A stretch of DNA of 64,000 nucleotides from JAHBVL01 sp963712055 (GTDB lineage Bacteria > Chloroflexota > Chloroflexia > Thermomicrobiales > UBA6265). The translations under genes were made by a program, and so were the position numbers. Each line of letters opens with the position of its first letter. Position 1 is the first letter of the stretch. The stretch is taken from the NCBI GenBank assembly GCA_963712055.1, contig CAVQGN010000002.1, positions 62,001 through 126,000 on the forward strand. The letters are read 5' to 3'. This document shows, in pieces, positions 29,112 through 37,901 of the stretch. The notes under the pieces are model-generated. The model was given only the letters and a program-made list of their open reading frames with translations. It was not told the DNA's origin and did not search any database.

Positions 29112-29519
29112 TCAGGCGGCTACGTCCGCAACGCTCTTGTCAGCTGCTCTGGCTTTTCGGGCCTGCCGGGCTTGTTCAGCCACCAGATGCAACATTTGAC
29201 GAATGTTTTCCCGTGTTTCCACCGGAACCGTATCGTCCTGAAGCAGATCGAGCACTTCTCCCAGCACCGGTTCGGTCGAGAGAAGATTATTGACATCGCG
29301 TGGCAGGAAGCCTGCTTTCGCGACGAGCGCATCTCGTTCACTCTCTCCCAAGGCCAGCGCCGCTCCCAGGCGATCCACCGCATCCCGAGTGGGCATTCGT
29401 GCCCCACTCTCCAACCGACTGACGTAGCTGTGATCGAAATCAGCTCGCTCAGCCAGCTTGCTTTGAGACACACCGCGCCTTTCACGGAGTGTCTTCAGTA
29501 GCTGTCCGAAGTCCGACAT
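29112..29519 (-). CDS. XRE-family helix-turn-helix regulator
   Basis: A 135-residue DNA-binding protein. The N-terminal HTH_3 domain (about residues 4-60) reads LLKTLRERRGVSQSKLAERA, then YVSRLESGARMP, a textbook Cro/CI helix-turn-helix. The C-terminal half is helical and has no recognisable sensor domain. ATG 29519 follows a G-rich GGGGGTAGG stretch; an upstream in-frame start at 29552 would add 11 unlikely residues. A 10-bp inverted repeat just upstream is the probable autoregulatory operator. Confidence 0.85.
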   Translation of the reverse strand: MSDFGQLLKTLRERRGVSQSKLAERADFDHSYVSRLESGARMPTRDAVDRLGAALALGESERDALVAKAGFLPRDVNNLLSTEPVLGEVLDLLQDDTVPVETRENIRQMLHLVAEQARQARKARAADKSVADVAA

Positions 29520-29924
29520 GCCTACCCCCGCTCTTGTGACATCCAGACACACCCCCGAACGAACGTGTCACCGAGCCCTGCACAAGATTGACTCGGTGAC
29601 AACATCCTACCAGCCACCTCGGCCAGCGTCAACACAGTCTGGCGAGTTTTCCACACGATCCGCCCTCACTGTCGTTATTCGGCGCCACAACGCCAGCATT
29701 GGACATTACTGTCGGTGTGACTGTCGTTAATCTGAATGTCAGTGTCTCTACAGGCCTATCCCGGCAACCAATGATGGGGTCTATGGCGACTCCGCAGGGC
29801 GTCAACGGTTGATTTCTGCCGTACAATCCGGATACGGGGCGACGGCGTCCTGACCACTTTTTGACAGTAGATGAAGGCCCCACATGCGCAGAGCGTCACC
29901 TCCTGCTGGGAAATCTCGACACCA
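29520..29924. other. Intergenic region between XRE regulator and folD
   Basis: A 405-base divergent region. Its left part holds the inverted repeat described separately. The middle has three short direct repeats, ACTGTCGTTA (29668-29677), ACTGTCGGTG (29708-29717) and ACTGTCGTTA (29720-29729). TACAAT at 29822-29827 is a plausible -10 box for folD. No convincing gene is seen; short frames lack start signals. Confidence 0.5.
29566..29601. promoter_or_regulatory. Inverted repeat, likely operator of the XRE regulator
   Basis: Perfect 10-bp arms TGTCACCGAG (29566-29575) and CTCGGTGACA (29592-29601) separated by 16 bases, starting 46 bases upstream of the regulator's ATG. A related GTGACA half-site lies at 29536-29541. 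XRE proteins commonly bind such repeats as dimers; autorepression is inferred from position. Confidence 0.55.
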
Positions 29925-30836
29925 ATGAGTGGGGTTCGGGAAACCATTCAACTGCGAGGTGGTCAACTGGCCGACGATCTGCGGGCCGAGATCATCGCCG
30001 GCAAAACGCGATTGCTGAAGCAGAGCGGGATGTCTCCACGGCTAGCGACGCTGAGCGTTGGCGAGAATCCCGCGTCACGTTCCTATCGCGGCGCCATTAA
30101 TCGTGCGCTCCATTCCGTGGAGATCGACCATGTCCTCGTCGATATGCCATCTCACAGCGACGCAGACGCTCTCGGTCAGACGCTCGCGCGTCTCAGCGAT
30201 GACCCGACGATCACGGGCGTCCTCGTGCTCATGCCGCTTCCTCCGCATTTGCCGACCCAGATCGTCAATGAAGCGCTGGCTCCAATCAAGGATGTCGATG
30301 GCATTACCCCGGCGAATGCTGGCCGACTTCATCTCGGTCTTCCATGTCTTGCGCCAAGCACACCCCAAGGCGGCATTGCGCTGCTCGATCACTATGAGGT
30401 GCCAATCGCGGGACAGCTAGCGTGCGTGGTTGGCCGAAGCAACGTCGTCGGTCGACCGTTAGGCGCTCTCCTGCTGCACCGCGACGCCACAGTTGTCGTC
30501 TGTCACAGCCGCACTCCAGACATCAAGTCGATCACCCGCCAGGCGGATATCGTCTCCGTTGCGACAGGGAATCCCGAGTGGCTTACCCGCGACTACATCA
30601 AGGAAGGAGCAGCAGTGCTCGACTTTGGCATCAATGTGGTCAAGGGCAAGGTGGTTGGCGACGCGGATTTCGAGAGTCTCAAAGGTGTTGCCGGAGCAGT
30701 CACACCCGTGCCCGGAGGCACAGGCCCGATCACAGCCTTGATCTTGGCGAGGAACACCGTAGCCGCCGGTTTCGCGCAATGCGGAGGATCACTGGACAGT
30801 CTCGACTCTGCGTTTCCGGAATTGGTTAATCGCTAA
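29925..30836 (+). CDS. folD: FolD-like methylenetetrahydrofolate dehydrogenase, cyclohydrolase residues altered
   Basis: A 303-residue FolD homologue (5,10-methylene-THF dehydrogenase/cyclohydrolase). The Rossmann part is normal: VVGRSNVVGRPLG, then TVVVCHSRT and TPVPGGTGPIT. In the catalytic domain Tyr54 of the YxxxK motif is kept (SYRGAINRA), but the essential lysine four residues on is Ile58. The usual Gln of the VQLPLP motif is Leu102 (LVLMPLPPH), while Asp125 in DVDGITP is kept. Loss of this lysine abolishes cyclohydrolase activity in studied enzymes, so this may be a dehydrogenase-only or divergent form. ATG 29925 gives the standard N-terminus. Confidence 0.88.
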   Translation: MSGVRETIQLRGGQLADDLRAEIIAGKTRLLKQSGMSPRLATLSVGENPASRSYRGAINRALHSVEIDHVLVDMPSHSDADALGQTLARLSDDPTITGVLVLMPLPPHLPTQIVNEALAPIKDVDGITPANAGRLHLGLPCLAPSTPQGGIALLDHYEVPIAGQLACVVGRSNVVGRPLGALLLHRDATVVVCHSRTPDIKSITRQADIVSVATGNPEWLTRDYIKEGAAVLDFGINVVKGKVVGDADFESLKGVAGAVTPVPGGTGPITALILARNTVAAGFAQCGGSLDSLDSAFPELVNR

Positions 30837-30930
30837 CATGTCTTCAACTACCTGCCGATTGAACTGCTTTTGCCGCTGCCAGTTTGACGTTGGGCAGTGT
30901 GCTTGCTAAGATCATCAATCGACCTCAAGG

Positions 30931-31005
30931 GCCGGCGTAGCTCAGAGGCAGAGCAGGGGACTCATAAGCCCTTGGTCGGTGGTTCGATTCCACCCGTCGG
31001 CACCA
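30931..31005 (+). tRNA. tRNA with CAU anticodon (Met or Ile2), CCA encoded
   Basis: Acceptor GCCGGCG pairs with CGTCGGC, D-arm GCTC/GAGC, anticodon loop CTCATAA, T-arm GGTGG-TTCGATT-CCACC, discriminator A and encoded CCA. Position 31-39 (A-G) is mismatched at the top of the anticodon stem. Paired 1-72 and the D-stem argue against an initiator. Second CAU tRNA of the window; which is Met and which Ile2 is unresolved. Confidence 0.92.
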
Positions 31006-31044
31006 CCGTGGATGAGTCCTCTACGTATTGGCAATGAGAAGCGC

Positions 31045-32106
31045 ATGTCCCGACGTCCGCGTGATCCGGGTTCGGCGGTTGCACAGCGATTGCTGCGTTG
31101 GCTGGTTTCGCAGGATTCCACTGGTTCCCACCCAATTCTGGTCGGTTTTTCAGGTGGAAACGACTCTCTGGCACTCGCGATTGCGCTGAAGCGCATCAGA
31201 CCGTCGCTCTGTCGAGATGTTCTCCTTATTCATGTCGACCACGCTTTGAGACCTGATTCAGCCAACGGCGCCAGAGAGGCCGCGAGGCTGGCTCAGCGAC
31301 TCGAGTTCCAGTTCACTTCCATCCGGCTCGAGGAAGGGCTGGCTGAACGCCATCCGGGCGCTGGGCTGGAGGAAGCCGCTCGACGTGAACGCTTCGCCGT
31401 GTTCCTTCGTTTCAGTCAGCAACATGGCGGCGCTCCGATTCTCGCGGCCCACCATCGCGACGATCAAGCCGAAACAGTTCTCCTGCATCTCCTGCGAGGC
31501 GCTGGGCTCGGGGGCGTGTCCGGAATGCGCGAGATCTCGAGGTTGACCGTTCCCTGGTGGTCCTGCCCACCAGGAGGAACCTCGGACCTTGTCGTGTGGA
31601 GACCTTTGCTCTTCGAACGGCGGGCCGATCTGGAGGCAATCGTGCGCATTTCAGGTCTGAATGCCATCGACGATCCCACCAACCGCGGCAGCGATTTTCG
31701 CCGCAACCAGATTCGGCACGCGCTACTCCCGGCGATCGAGAAAGTCATGCCCGGCGGAACGGAGGCCATAGTCCGGTTTGCTCGGATTACTGCCGACGAA
31801 GATGCATTGCTGGATAAGATCGCACAAACTGCGCTGGTTGAGATCAGATGCGCAAATGATCGACTGGCAGCAAGTCCCTTGCTGGAACTTGAGCCAGCGA
31901 TAGCGCGCCGGGTTTTGCTGGCAGTTCTGCGGGAAACCGGCGTCGAGTATCCAACCCTCGATCGCATCGATGCAATGCTCGAACTCGCGCGGTCAGGACA
32001 AGGCGGCGTGACGCTCGAACTTGGATCCGGCTATACAGGCACCTTGATCCGTGGCCAGATCGCCATCGAAGGTCCGGCGAAAGACGGCGAACAAGCCTCG
32101 GTTTAG
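31045..32106 (+). CDS. tilS: tRNA(Ile)-lysidine synthase
   Basis: Converts C34 of the CAU-anticodon tRNA-Ile to lysidine so that it reads AUA. The PP-loop ATPase motif GFSGGNDSLALA lies near residue 35, followed by LIHVDHALRPDSANGARE and AAHHRDDQAETVLLHLLRGAG; the C-terminal substrate domain is short. ATG 31045 has GAGAAG just upstream; ATG 31012 is an alternative. It begins 39 bases after a CAU tRNA, and the tilS-hpt-ftsH order is widely conserved in bacteria. Confidence 0.95.
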   Translation: MSRRPRDPGSAVAQRLLRWLVSQDSTGSHPILVGFSGGNDSLALAIALKRIRPSLCRDVLLIHVDHALRPDSANGAREAARLAQRLEFQFTSIRLEEGLAERHPGAGLEEAARRERFAVFLRFSQQHGGAPILAAHHRDDQAETVLLHLLRGAGLGGVSGMREISRLTVPWWSCPPGGTSDLVVWRPLLFERRADLEAIVRISGLNAIDDPTNRGSDFRRNQIRHALLPAIEKVMPGGTEAIVRFARITADEDALLDKIAQTALVEIRCANDRLAASPLLELEPAIARRVLLAVLRETGVEYPTLDRIDAMLELARSGQGGVTLELGSGYTGTLIRGQIAIEGPAKDGEQASV

Positions 32107-32142
32107 AATCATGTCGCTAGCTTGCTCACACGAGGAGTGCAG

Positions 32143-32721
32143 ATGACGAGCATCAACGACAAGGCTGCCGGGGTAGAGCGAGTATTGATCTCGAGCGACG
32201 AGATTAGGGACGCCGTCGCTCAGATTGCTGTCGAATTGGACAGCGCCGTCGGAAGTGAGACGCCGCTTCTTGTGGGAGTGTTGACCGGAGCCGTGATGTT
32301 CATGAGCGATCTGGCGATGCAAATGGAACGCCATGTTGAGATCGATTTCATGGCTGTATCGAGTTACGGCAGTGAAACGACCTCCTCGGGTGTAGTCAGA
32401 ATCCTGAAAGATCTCGATCGTGACATCAATGGACGCCATGTCATCGTGGTCGAAGACATCGTCGACAGTGGCCTGACCCTCCAATACCTGCTCGATCATC
32501 TTCGTCGCCGAGAACCCAAGCAGATTACGGTCGTCGCGCTGTTGAGAAAGAAGAAACCAGACGCCATTGATGTTCAGGTTGATCGGATCGGATTCGAAAT
32601 CCCCGACGAATTCGTGGTTGGATACGGGCTAGATTACGCCGGTCGCTACCGCAACCTTCCTTACATTGGCGTACTTGATCCGACCGCGATCGTCGGGAAG
32701 GCCGACGAGGCGATGGTATAA
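32143..32721 (+). CDS. hpt: Hypoxanthine phosphoribosyltransferase
   Basis: Purine salvage enzyme, 192 residues. The PRPP-binding loop reads VIVVEDIVDSGLTL, with VGVLTGAVMFMSDL and VGYGLDYAGRYRNLPYIG also conserved. Start ATG 32143 is preceded by GAGGAG; a TTG at 32122 is less likely. Middle gene of tilS-hpt-ftsH. Confidence 0.95.
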   Translation: MTSINDKAAGVERVLISSDEIRDAVAQIAVELDSAVGSETPLLVGVLTGAVMFMSDLAMQMERHVEIDFMAVSSYGSETTSSGVVRILKDLDRDINGRHVIVVEDIVDSGLTLQYLLDHLRRREPKQITVVALLRKKKPDAIDVQVDRIGFEIPDEFVVGYGLDYAGRYRNLPYIGVLDPTAIVGKADEAMV

Positions 32722-32790
32722 TCAGACCTCTATGCGGAGGAAGAGCGGGCGCGGACGGCCGCTGATTCCACTCCTCCGAGGTCTTCATCC

Positions 32791-34770
32791 ATGCGTGACT
32801 TCAAACGATTTCGCAGTGGCACCGTCTGGTTGGTGATGCTGGGATCGATCGTCGCTCTCTGGTTTCTCGTGTCGGGCGGAGGTGATTCAACGTCCGATAT
32901 CGATTTCGCGACCGTCGCGTCAGAGATACAGGCCAGTCAGGTTCTATCTCTCGAAATGCGCGAAGGCAGCGACAGCATAACGGTCAATTACAACGACGTC
33001 GACAAAGCCTCGGCCAGGTCAATTCTCCCAACAGACACGACGATCTACGAAGCCCTGGAGGCGCACGGGCTCGCGGCGGAAGATGTGGCGATCGATGTGA
33101 CCCAGAAAAGTCGATGGGGCGGGATTCTGACGCTTATGACCTTTCTCCTGCCGACGCTCGTGCTTCTCGGAATTCTGCTCTTCATGATGAGACAGTCCCA
33201 GGGCTCGAACAGCCAGGCTCTTTCGTTTGGGAAGAGCAAGGCCCGCCTCTTTTCAAGCAACCGGCCGAGTGTCACGTTTGCCGACGTAGCCGGTGTCGAC
33301 GAAGCAAAGGAAGAGCTCGAGGAAGTTGTCGAGTTCCTCAAGTACCCGGACAAGTTCCAGGCGCTTGGGGCTCGGATTCCGAAAGGTGTACTGCTGGTCG
33401 GTCCACCGGGAACGGGCAAGACGCTCCTTTCCCGTGCGGTTGCCGGCGAAGCCGGTGTTCCGTTTTTCAGTATTTCTGGTTCTGAATTCGTAGAGATGTT
33501 CGTTGGAGTCGGAGCCAGTCGTGTCCGCGACCTGTTCGATCAAGCCAAGAAGAGTTCACCGTGCATTGTCTTCATCGATGAAGTTGATGCCGTCGGTCGA
33601 CAACGTGGCGCAGGTCTCGGCGGCAGTCACGACGAACGCGAACAGACCCTGAACCAGATCCTTGTCGAAATGGACGGCTTCGACAGTGGCACGAACGTGA
33701 TTGTGATCGCGGCAACTAACCGTCCCGACGTGCTCGACCCGGCATTGCTGAGGCCTGGACGTTTCGATCGCCAAGTCATACTCGACCGTCCTGATATTCA
33801 GGGACGAATCTCGATTCTCGAAGTCCATGCCCGTGGCAAACCGCTCGAAAGCGATGTGACGGCCGAGAACATTGCCCGCCAGACGCCTGGATTCTCCGGC
33901 GCCGATTTGGAGAACCTCGTCAACGAAGCCGCGATTCTGGCTGCGCGTCGTGGCAAGAAAACCATTGGCCGCGGCGAATTGACCGAAGCGATCGACCGGG
34001 TGATCGCTGGCCCACAGCGAAAGAGCCGGGTTATCAGTGTCCGGGAACGGCAAATGACCGCCTACCATGAAGCCGGTCATGCGCTCGTGGCGCGAATGCT
34101 CCCCTACGCTGATCCAGTACGGAAGGTATCGATCGTTGCACGCGGCATGATGGGTGGATACACACGCGTTCTCCCAGATGAGGATCGACTTTTCAAAACC
34201 AAGCACCAGTTCGAGGACGAAGTCGCGGTACTGATGGCAGGACATATCGCTGAACTGATGGTGTTCGAGGAGCAATCGACCGGCGCGTCGAACGATATCG
34301 AACGAGCTACGGCCACCGCGCGCCGGATGATTACCGAGTTTGGAATGAGTGAGAACCTTGGTCCGATCGCGTTTGGCAAGAAGGAAGAGATGGTCTTTCT
34401 CGGCCGCGAAATCAGCGAGCAACGCAACTACAGCGATGAGGTCGCGCTCGAAATCGACCGTGAGATTCGCCAGATTGTTGACGCCGGTTACAAAACCGCT
34501 CAGTCGCTGCTCACCGAGAATTTTGAAAAGCTGCAAGCCATTGCCGAGTTGTTGATGCGGGAAGAAACGATCGAAGGGGAAGAACTCGAAGCGCTGTTCG
34601 ATGCCCCTCGGCCTGCACCGCGCCTTGTCGGCCCACCAGTAGCCGATCCAGTGATGCCAGCCGCGCCAGAAAAGACATCGCCGGTACAGCACGAGCCAAG
34701 GCAGGTTTCGCCTCCCGATGCTGGGATTACCCCAGTTCCTCCGCGTCTTTCACCGCAGCCTGGTGATTGA
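32791..34770 (+). CDS. ftsH: ATP-dependent zinc metalloprotease FtsH
   Basis: Membrane-anchored AAA+ protease, 659 residues. Two transmembrane segments (about 10-28 and 112-130) flank a periplasmic/extracytoplasmic domain. The AAA module has Walker A GPPGTGKT, Walker B CIVFIDEVDAVGRQRG and the second-region-of-homology NRPDVLDPALLRPGRFDRQ. The zinc site is HEAGH in AYHEAGHALVAR. The C-terminus carries a proline-rich tail of about 55 residues (PRPAPRLVGPP onward) without similarity to the catalytic part. Degrades misfolded membrane and regulatory proteins. Confidence 0.98.
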   Translation: MRDFKRFRSGTVWLVMLGSIVALWFLVSGGGDSTSDIDFATVASEIQASQVLSLEMREGSDSITVNYNDVDKASARSILPTDTTIYEALEAHGLAAEDVAIDVTQKSRWGGILTLMTFLLPTLVLLGILLFMMRQSQGSNSQALSFGKSKARLFSSNRPSVTFADVAGVDEAKEELEEVVEFLKYPDKFQALGARIPKGVLLVGPPGTGKTLLSRAVAGEAGVPFFSISGSEFVEMFVGVGASRVRDLFDQAKKSSPCIVFIDEVDAVGRQRGAGLGGSHDEREQTLNQILVEMDGFDSGTNVIVIAATNRPDVLDPALLRPGRFDRQVILDRPDIQGRISILEVHARGKPLESDVTAENIARQTPGFSGADLENLVNEAAILAARRGKKTIGRGELTEAIDRVIAGPQRKSRVISVRERQMTAYHEAGHALVARMLPYADPVRKVSIVARGMMGGYTRVLPDEDRLFKTKHQFEDEVAVLMAGHIAELMVFEEQSTGASNDIERATATARRMITEFGMSENLGPIAFGKKEEMVFLGREISEQRNYSDEVALEIDREIRQIVDAGYKTAQSLLTENFEKLQAIAELLMREETIEGEELEALFDAPRPAPRLVGPPVADPVMPAAPEKTSPVQHEPRQVSPPDAGITPVPPRLSPQPGD

Positions 34771-34800
34771 AAAACCGGGTTCACTCCGTTCAGAAACAGA

Positions 34801-34830
34801 ACGATCCACCTTTCGGTGGATCGTCTGGTT
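34801..34830 (+). terminator. Intrinsic terminator after ftsH
   Basis: Perfect 10-bp stem ACGATCCACC (34801-34810), loop TTTC, GGTGGATCGT (34815-34824), followed by CTGGTTTT. It lies 30 bases after ftsH and just before the 3' end of the opposing tRNA-Ala, so it may work for both strands. Confidence 0.75.
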
Positions 34831-34835
34831 TTCGC

Positions 34836-34911
<76 letters not shown>

Positions 34912-34923
34912 AAGCGACTTTTC

Positions 34924-35036
34924 AGTATACGGACCCGGGCACGCGGGTGCAATGAAAAGCCAGCACTCGGTTACCAAACTGGGCGACTGGGCGAGGAGAG
35001 AAGGCATGGACGAAGCGATTTCCAACCCGGTATACT
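34924..35036. promoter_or_regulatory. Divergent tRNA promoters (tRNA-Ala and tRNA-Gly)
   Basis: Two TATACT -10 boxes face outward: minus strand at 34924-34929, 12 bases before tRNA-Ala, and plus strand at 35031-35036, 10 bases before tRNA-Gly. Matching -35 boxes are not clear. The 135-base gap holds no gene. Confidence 0.6.
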
Positions 35037-35046
35037 GCGATGAGTC

Positions 35047-35122
35047 GCGGGTGTAACTCAGTTGGTAGAGTGTTTGCTTCCCAAGCAAAATGTCGTGGGT
35101 TCGAGTCCCATCACCCGCTCCA
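35047..35122 (+). tRNA. tRNA-Gly (CCC), CCA encoded
   Basis: Acceptor GCGGGTG/CACCCGC, anticodon stem TTTGC/GCAAA with loop TTCCCAA giving anticodon CCC (glycine, codon GGG), T-arm GTGGG-TTCGAGT-CCCAT, discriminator T and encoded CCA (35120-35122). Confidence 0.94.
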
Positions 35123-35265
35123 GCGTTTAATCCCTAAGTGAACTCAAGCAGAGAATACGGAAAATCGGCACTTTTCAAAAGTCGGGTGACTTCTCGCTCG
35201 AACATTTCAAGGTGCCTGGGTTCGCGCAGAGATGATGCCAGCTGGCGTCAATCCGGGTTTTCCTG

Positions 35266-36603
35266 TTAGCCACCTACAGCATGCTCAGCTGCTCGCCTTC
35301 CGAAGACCAGTCCCAGGCAAAGACCGCCGGCGTACTGCTCGTTGTGGATTCCACCGGCATCGGCTCCAGCTGCGTAGAGACCATGAATCGGGTTCCCGGC
35401 TCGATCGAGTACCTGTGCATGCTCATTGATTGGCAACCCGCCAAGCGTGAAAGTAACCCCGGGTGTAACCCCCAGGGCAAAAAACGGCGGTGTCGTCAAG
35501 GGATAGGCAAGATCGCGCCGCGGCACGGGCAGAAATGCCTCTTCGCCCGCGGCAACCGCGTCGTTGTAGGCGGTGATCGTTGCCAGCGAGCCCGGCGCAT
35601 GAAGACCATGAGGCCGCATCGCGTCGAACAATGCGTCGAGACTGGATGCGGTGGCCGCTGGCGCACCCAGGGCCTTGGATTCGAAAAAGGTGTCGCTGGC
35701 TCTGGCCCCATTCCCGCCTGCTCTGACCGCGAACTCCCGGTACACGACGTCATCGAAGAGGAGATACGCAGTAGCCTGGTCCTGGCGAGCAACGGCCTGG
35801 GAGTTCATTTCGTCGCCCAGTGACTCGTCGGTGAACCGCTCCCCTTTCCCATTGACCAGCACACCTTTCTCACTGTGATACTGCGTGTAGGCAATGAAAT
35901 CATTGGTGGGTACTACAGCAGGCGGTGCTGGCAGAAGATGACCGTAGAAACTGGCCATCGCTGCGCTGGTTCCAGCCCCGACGGTCTGCGCAATGGCCCA
36001 ACCATCCCCCGTGCTGCGTGGGTTGCCGCGCAGGATCAGTCGATCAGACCACCGACCGAAATACCGGGCCATCATCTCCGGGTTAGCCTGAAAACCACCA
36101 CTGGCCAGGATCACCGCTGATGCGTCAAGTCCGAACCGAGGGCCGTCGCCTTGCCGGACTATTACTCCGGTGACAACGCCCTCATTGTCAGTTCGAAGCG
36201 CTGCAGCACTTGCCTGGGCAAGCAGCCTGCCTCCACCGCGCAGAAACGTCTCAACCATGTGATCAATGTAGGAGCCTGGATTCGGGTCCATCATCAGCAC
36301 ACTGCGGTCCGATTTGCTCTCCAGCGGTGTCAGCTTGGCTCCGAGGCTCTCAAGCCAGGCGACTCCATCGGGGAATCCTTCGACCAGGATTGGGCCAAGA
36401 ACCGGATGCCCGCGCGGCACCAGCCGTTGCAGGTCCTCGACCGTGCGTGCGCACCAGAGGGTTCCGCCCGATAAAGCCAGCGATCCCCCCGGTTGAGAGC
36501 CCTTTTCGAGCAATGTGACGTTCGCCCCGAGCTGCTGCGATCGAACCGCGGCAACCAGTCCAGCCATTCCCGCGCCGACAATTACCACCTTTTTCCGAGT
36601 CAT
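35266..36603 (-). CDS. FAD-dependent oxidoreductase (fumarate reductase/ketosteroid dehydrogenase type)
   Basis: A 445-residue flavoprotein of the fumarate reductase/3-ketosteroid dehydrogenase superfamily. The N-terminal dinucleotide fold is VVIVGAGMAGLVAAV (about 6-20), followed by LLEKGSQPGGSLALSGG; VILASGGFQAN and the C-terminal GLYAAGADAGGIHNEQYAGGLCLG complete the FAD site. No haem or iron-sulfur partner is adjacent and there is no signal peptide, so it is probably a soluble dehydrogenase with unknown substrate. It stands alone in an accessory-looking stretch after tRNA-Gly. Confidence 0.82.
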   Translation of the reverse strand: MTRKKVVIVGAGMAGLVAAVRSQQLGANVTLLEKGSQPGGSLALSGGTLWCARTVEDLQRLVPRGHPVLGPILVEGFPDGVAWLESLGAKLTPLESKSDRSVLMMDPNPGSYIDHMVETFLRGGGRLLAQASAAALRTDNEGVVTGVIVRQGDGPRFGLDASAVILASGGFQANPEMMARYFGRWSDRLILRGNPRSTGDGWAIAQTVGAGTSAAMASFYGHLLPAPPAVVPTNDFIAYTQYHSEKGVLVNGKGERFTDESLGDEMNSQAVARQDQATAYLLFDDVVYREFAVRAGGNGARASDTFFESKALGAPAATASSLDALFDAMRPHGLHAPGSLATITAYNDAVAAGEEAFLPVPRRDLAYPLTTPPFFALGVTPGVTFTLGGLPINEHAQVLDRAGNPIHGLYAAGADAGGIHNEQYAGGLCLGLVFGRRAAEHAVGG

Positions 36604-37168
36604 GAGGTCAATCCCTTCGGGTTTCGTGTGATCTCGTTGCGTTACCGTATCAGCGAATCACCCGTTGCGGATCGCCAAACATCCAGCACTGTTCTTGCAG
36701 ACCCATCAGCTGAAGCCAGCAGGATACGTTCGGAGGTTTCTCTCGAAGTGCCAATCGCCGAGTCACGCTGACTGTTTCTTACGCTTGGGTTGAGCCCGGT
36801 AAAGACTGTTTTGTTACGTCAACCGCACCTATCTCTCCATGGGGTGACCATGGTCGCGCCTGTGGCCGTGGTCATACTGTTGGCCATGTGGCAGATGTGT
36901 CCCAGGAAGACCCCCAATCTCGCTCGAGTCGGCAGATTTGTCGGCCTTTTCTTTATCGGGCAATGGCCGGGACGTGCCGACGTCGGCGGGTGGAACGAGC
37001 AATTCTCGAAAAGCCTTGGTTCCTCACCGCTCCCGAGCAATTCTCGTCAGCGAACACGCCGACCTCACCGACATCGATATCGCCGAACTCTGCGACCAGA
37101 TCATCGCCGCACAGGATCGCGAAATCGCGCTCATGAAGCAGACGCTCTCCGAACAGAAGCCTGAATGG
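36604..37168. other. Intergenic region with decayed coding sequence
   Basis: A 565-base gap. Overlapping open frames in all plus-strand frames cover 36790-37189 but none has a good start or continuous similarity to a known family. The only protein-like signal is the fragment at 37052-37189. The left part (36604-36790) is the leader of the flavoprotein gene and holds no recognisable feature. Confidence 0.45.
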
Positions 37169-37189
37169 CTATCGCTTTCGTTGGAGTAG
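37052..37189 (+). pseudogene. Fragment resembling the C-terminus of a DUF305 protein
   Basis: The frame reads DIDIAELCDQIIAAQDREI then ALMKQTL, which resembles the helical C-terminal end of DUF305 domains (pattern: L-x-x-I-I-x-A-Q-x-x-E-I-x-x-M). Nothing upstream in this or neighbouring frames shows the rest of the domain, in particular no histidine-rich helix, so I take it as a remnant. It overlaps the end of the convergent unknown gene by 21 bases. A chance resemblance is possible. Confidence 0.35.
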
Positions 37190-37690
37190 GCCTACGCTGT
37201 AAAACTCATAGGACGCGGCTTTGTCGGGCACATCGACGAGGTGGACGGTAAATCGACATGGGACCCCATGATCAGGCAGTCGATCGGCGAAAAAGCTCGA
37301 ATAGGCCTCAGCATAGGCTTTTCGCAAGCGGTCCTGTTCTGCAGCGAATCCAATTGGATCGACGAGTGGATTGGGGCTCTTGGGTTGACACCCGAACGCA
37401 TGCACTTCGATGAAGTCGATCGCATCGAGCGAGTCACAAAGGCCAGCGTCGATCAGCCATTTCTCCCATGATTCGAAGACGAGCGGAATCTCCTGGTGCG
37501 GATCCATCGTGACCAGATCGTCCCGCTCGAGCACACCCTTTGCGGAATACCCGCCCGTCAGACCGGCGAAATAGACCTTCAGGTCGCCGTCACCTAGCTC
37601 CTCCGTGACGAGCGCGGACAAGACCGGTCGCTCACCGGTCGAGTAATAGGTCAATTTGCCACGTTTTTTGACATCGAACAGTGTCGCCAT
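37169..37690 (-). CDS. Hypothetical protein
   Basis: A 173-residue soluble protein I do not recognise. It has an N-terminal beta-rich part (TYYSTGERPVLSALV, GDLKVYFAGLTGGYSAKGVL), a central WEKWLIDAGLCDSLDAIDFI segment and a helical stretch with AAEQDRLRKAYAEAY. No signal peptide, transmembrane helix or obvious catalytic motif is visible. ATG 37690 is preceded by GGGAGG about 8 bases upstream, which supports expression; an in-frame ATG at 37717 would add nine residues. Isolated between a gene remnant and an ABC exporter operon. Confidence 0.7.
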   Translation of the reverse strand: MATLFDVKKRGKLTYYSTGERPVLSALVTEELGDGDLKVYFAGLTGGYSAKGVLERDDLVTMDPHQEIPLVFESWEKWLIDAGLCDSLDAIDFIEVHAFGCQPKSPNPLVDPIGFAAEQDRLRKAYAEAYSSFFADRLPDHGVPCRFTVHLVDVPDKAASYEFYSVGLLQRKR

Positions 37691-37901
37691 CGTGCGATCC
37701 TCCCAATGAAGCATCAACCATCCTGCTGCTTGAGTTTAGCCCGTTGGGAAAAGGGACGATCGCTAACGCTCTCTGTCGAATCAAGCAAACGGAGTTCGAC
37801 TATCATCAGGATTCGGCCATCGATAAGAAACACGATGACTGCGGTATCAAGATCGGCGCCTGGCAGCATCTTGCTGGCAGCCCAGAATCTCAGGGGGTTG
37901 A

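Noticed and set aside
33556..34692. 378-codon open frame opposite ftsH
   Set aside because: Antisense to the conserved AAA and protease domains of ftsH; translated sequence has no domain-like pattern.
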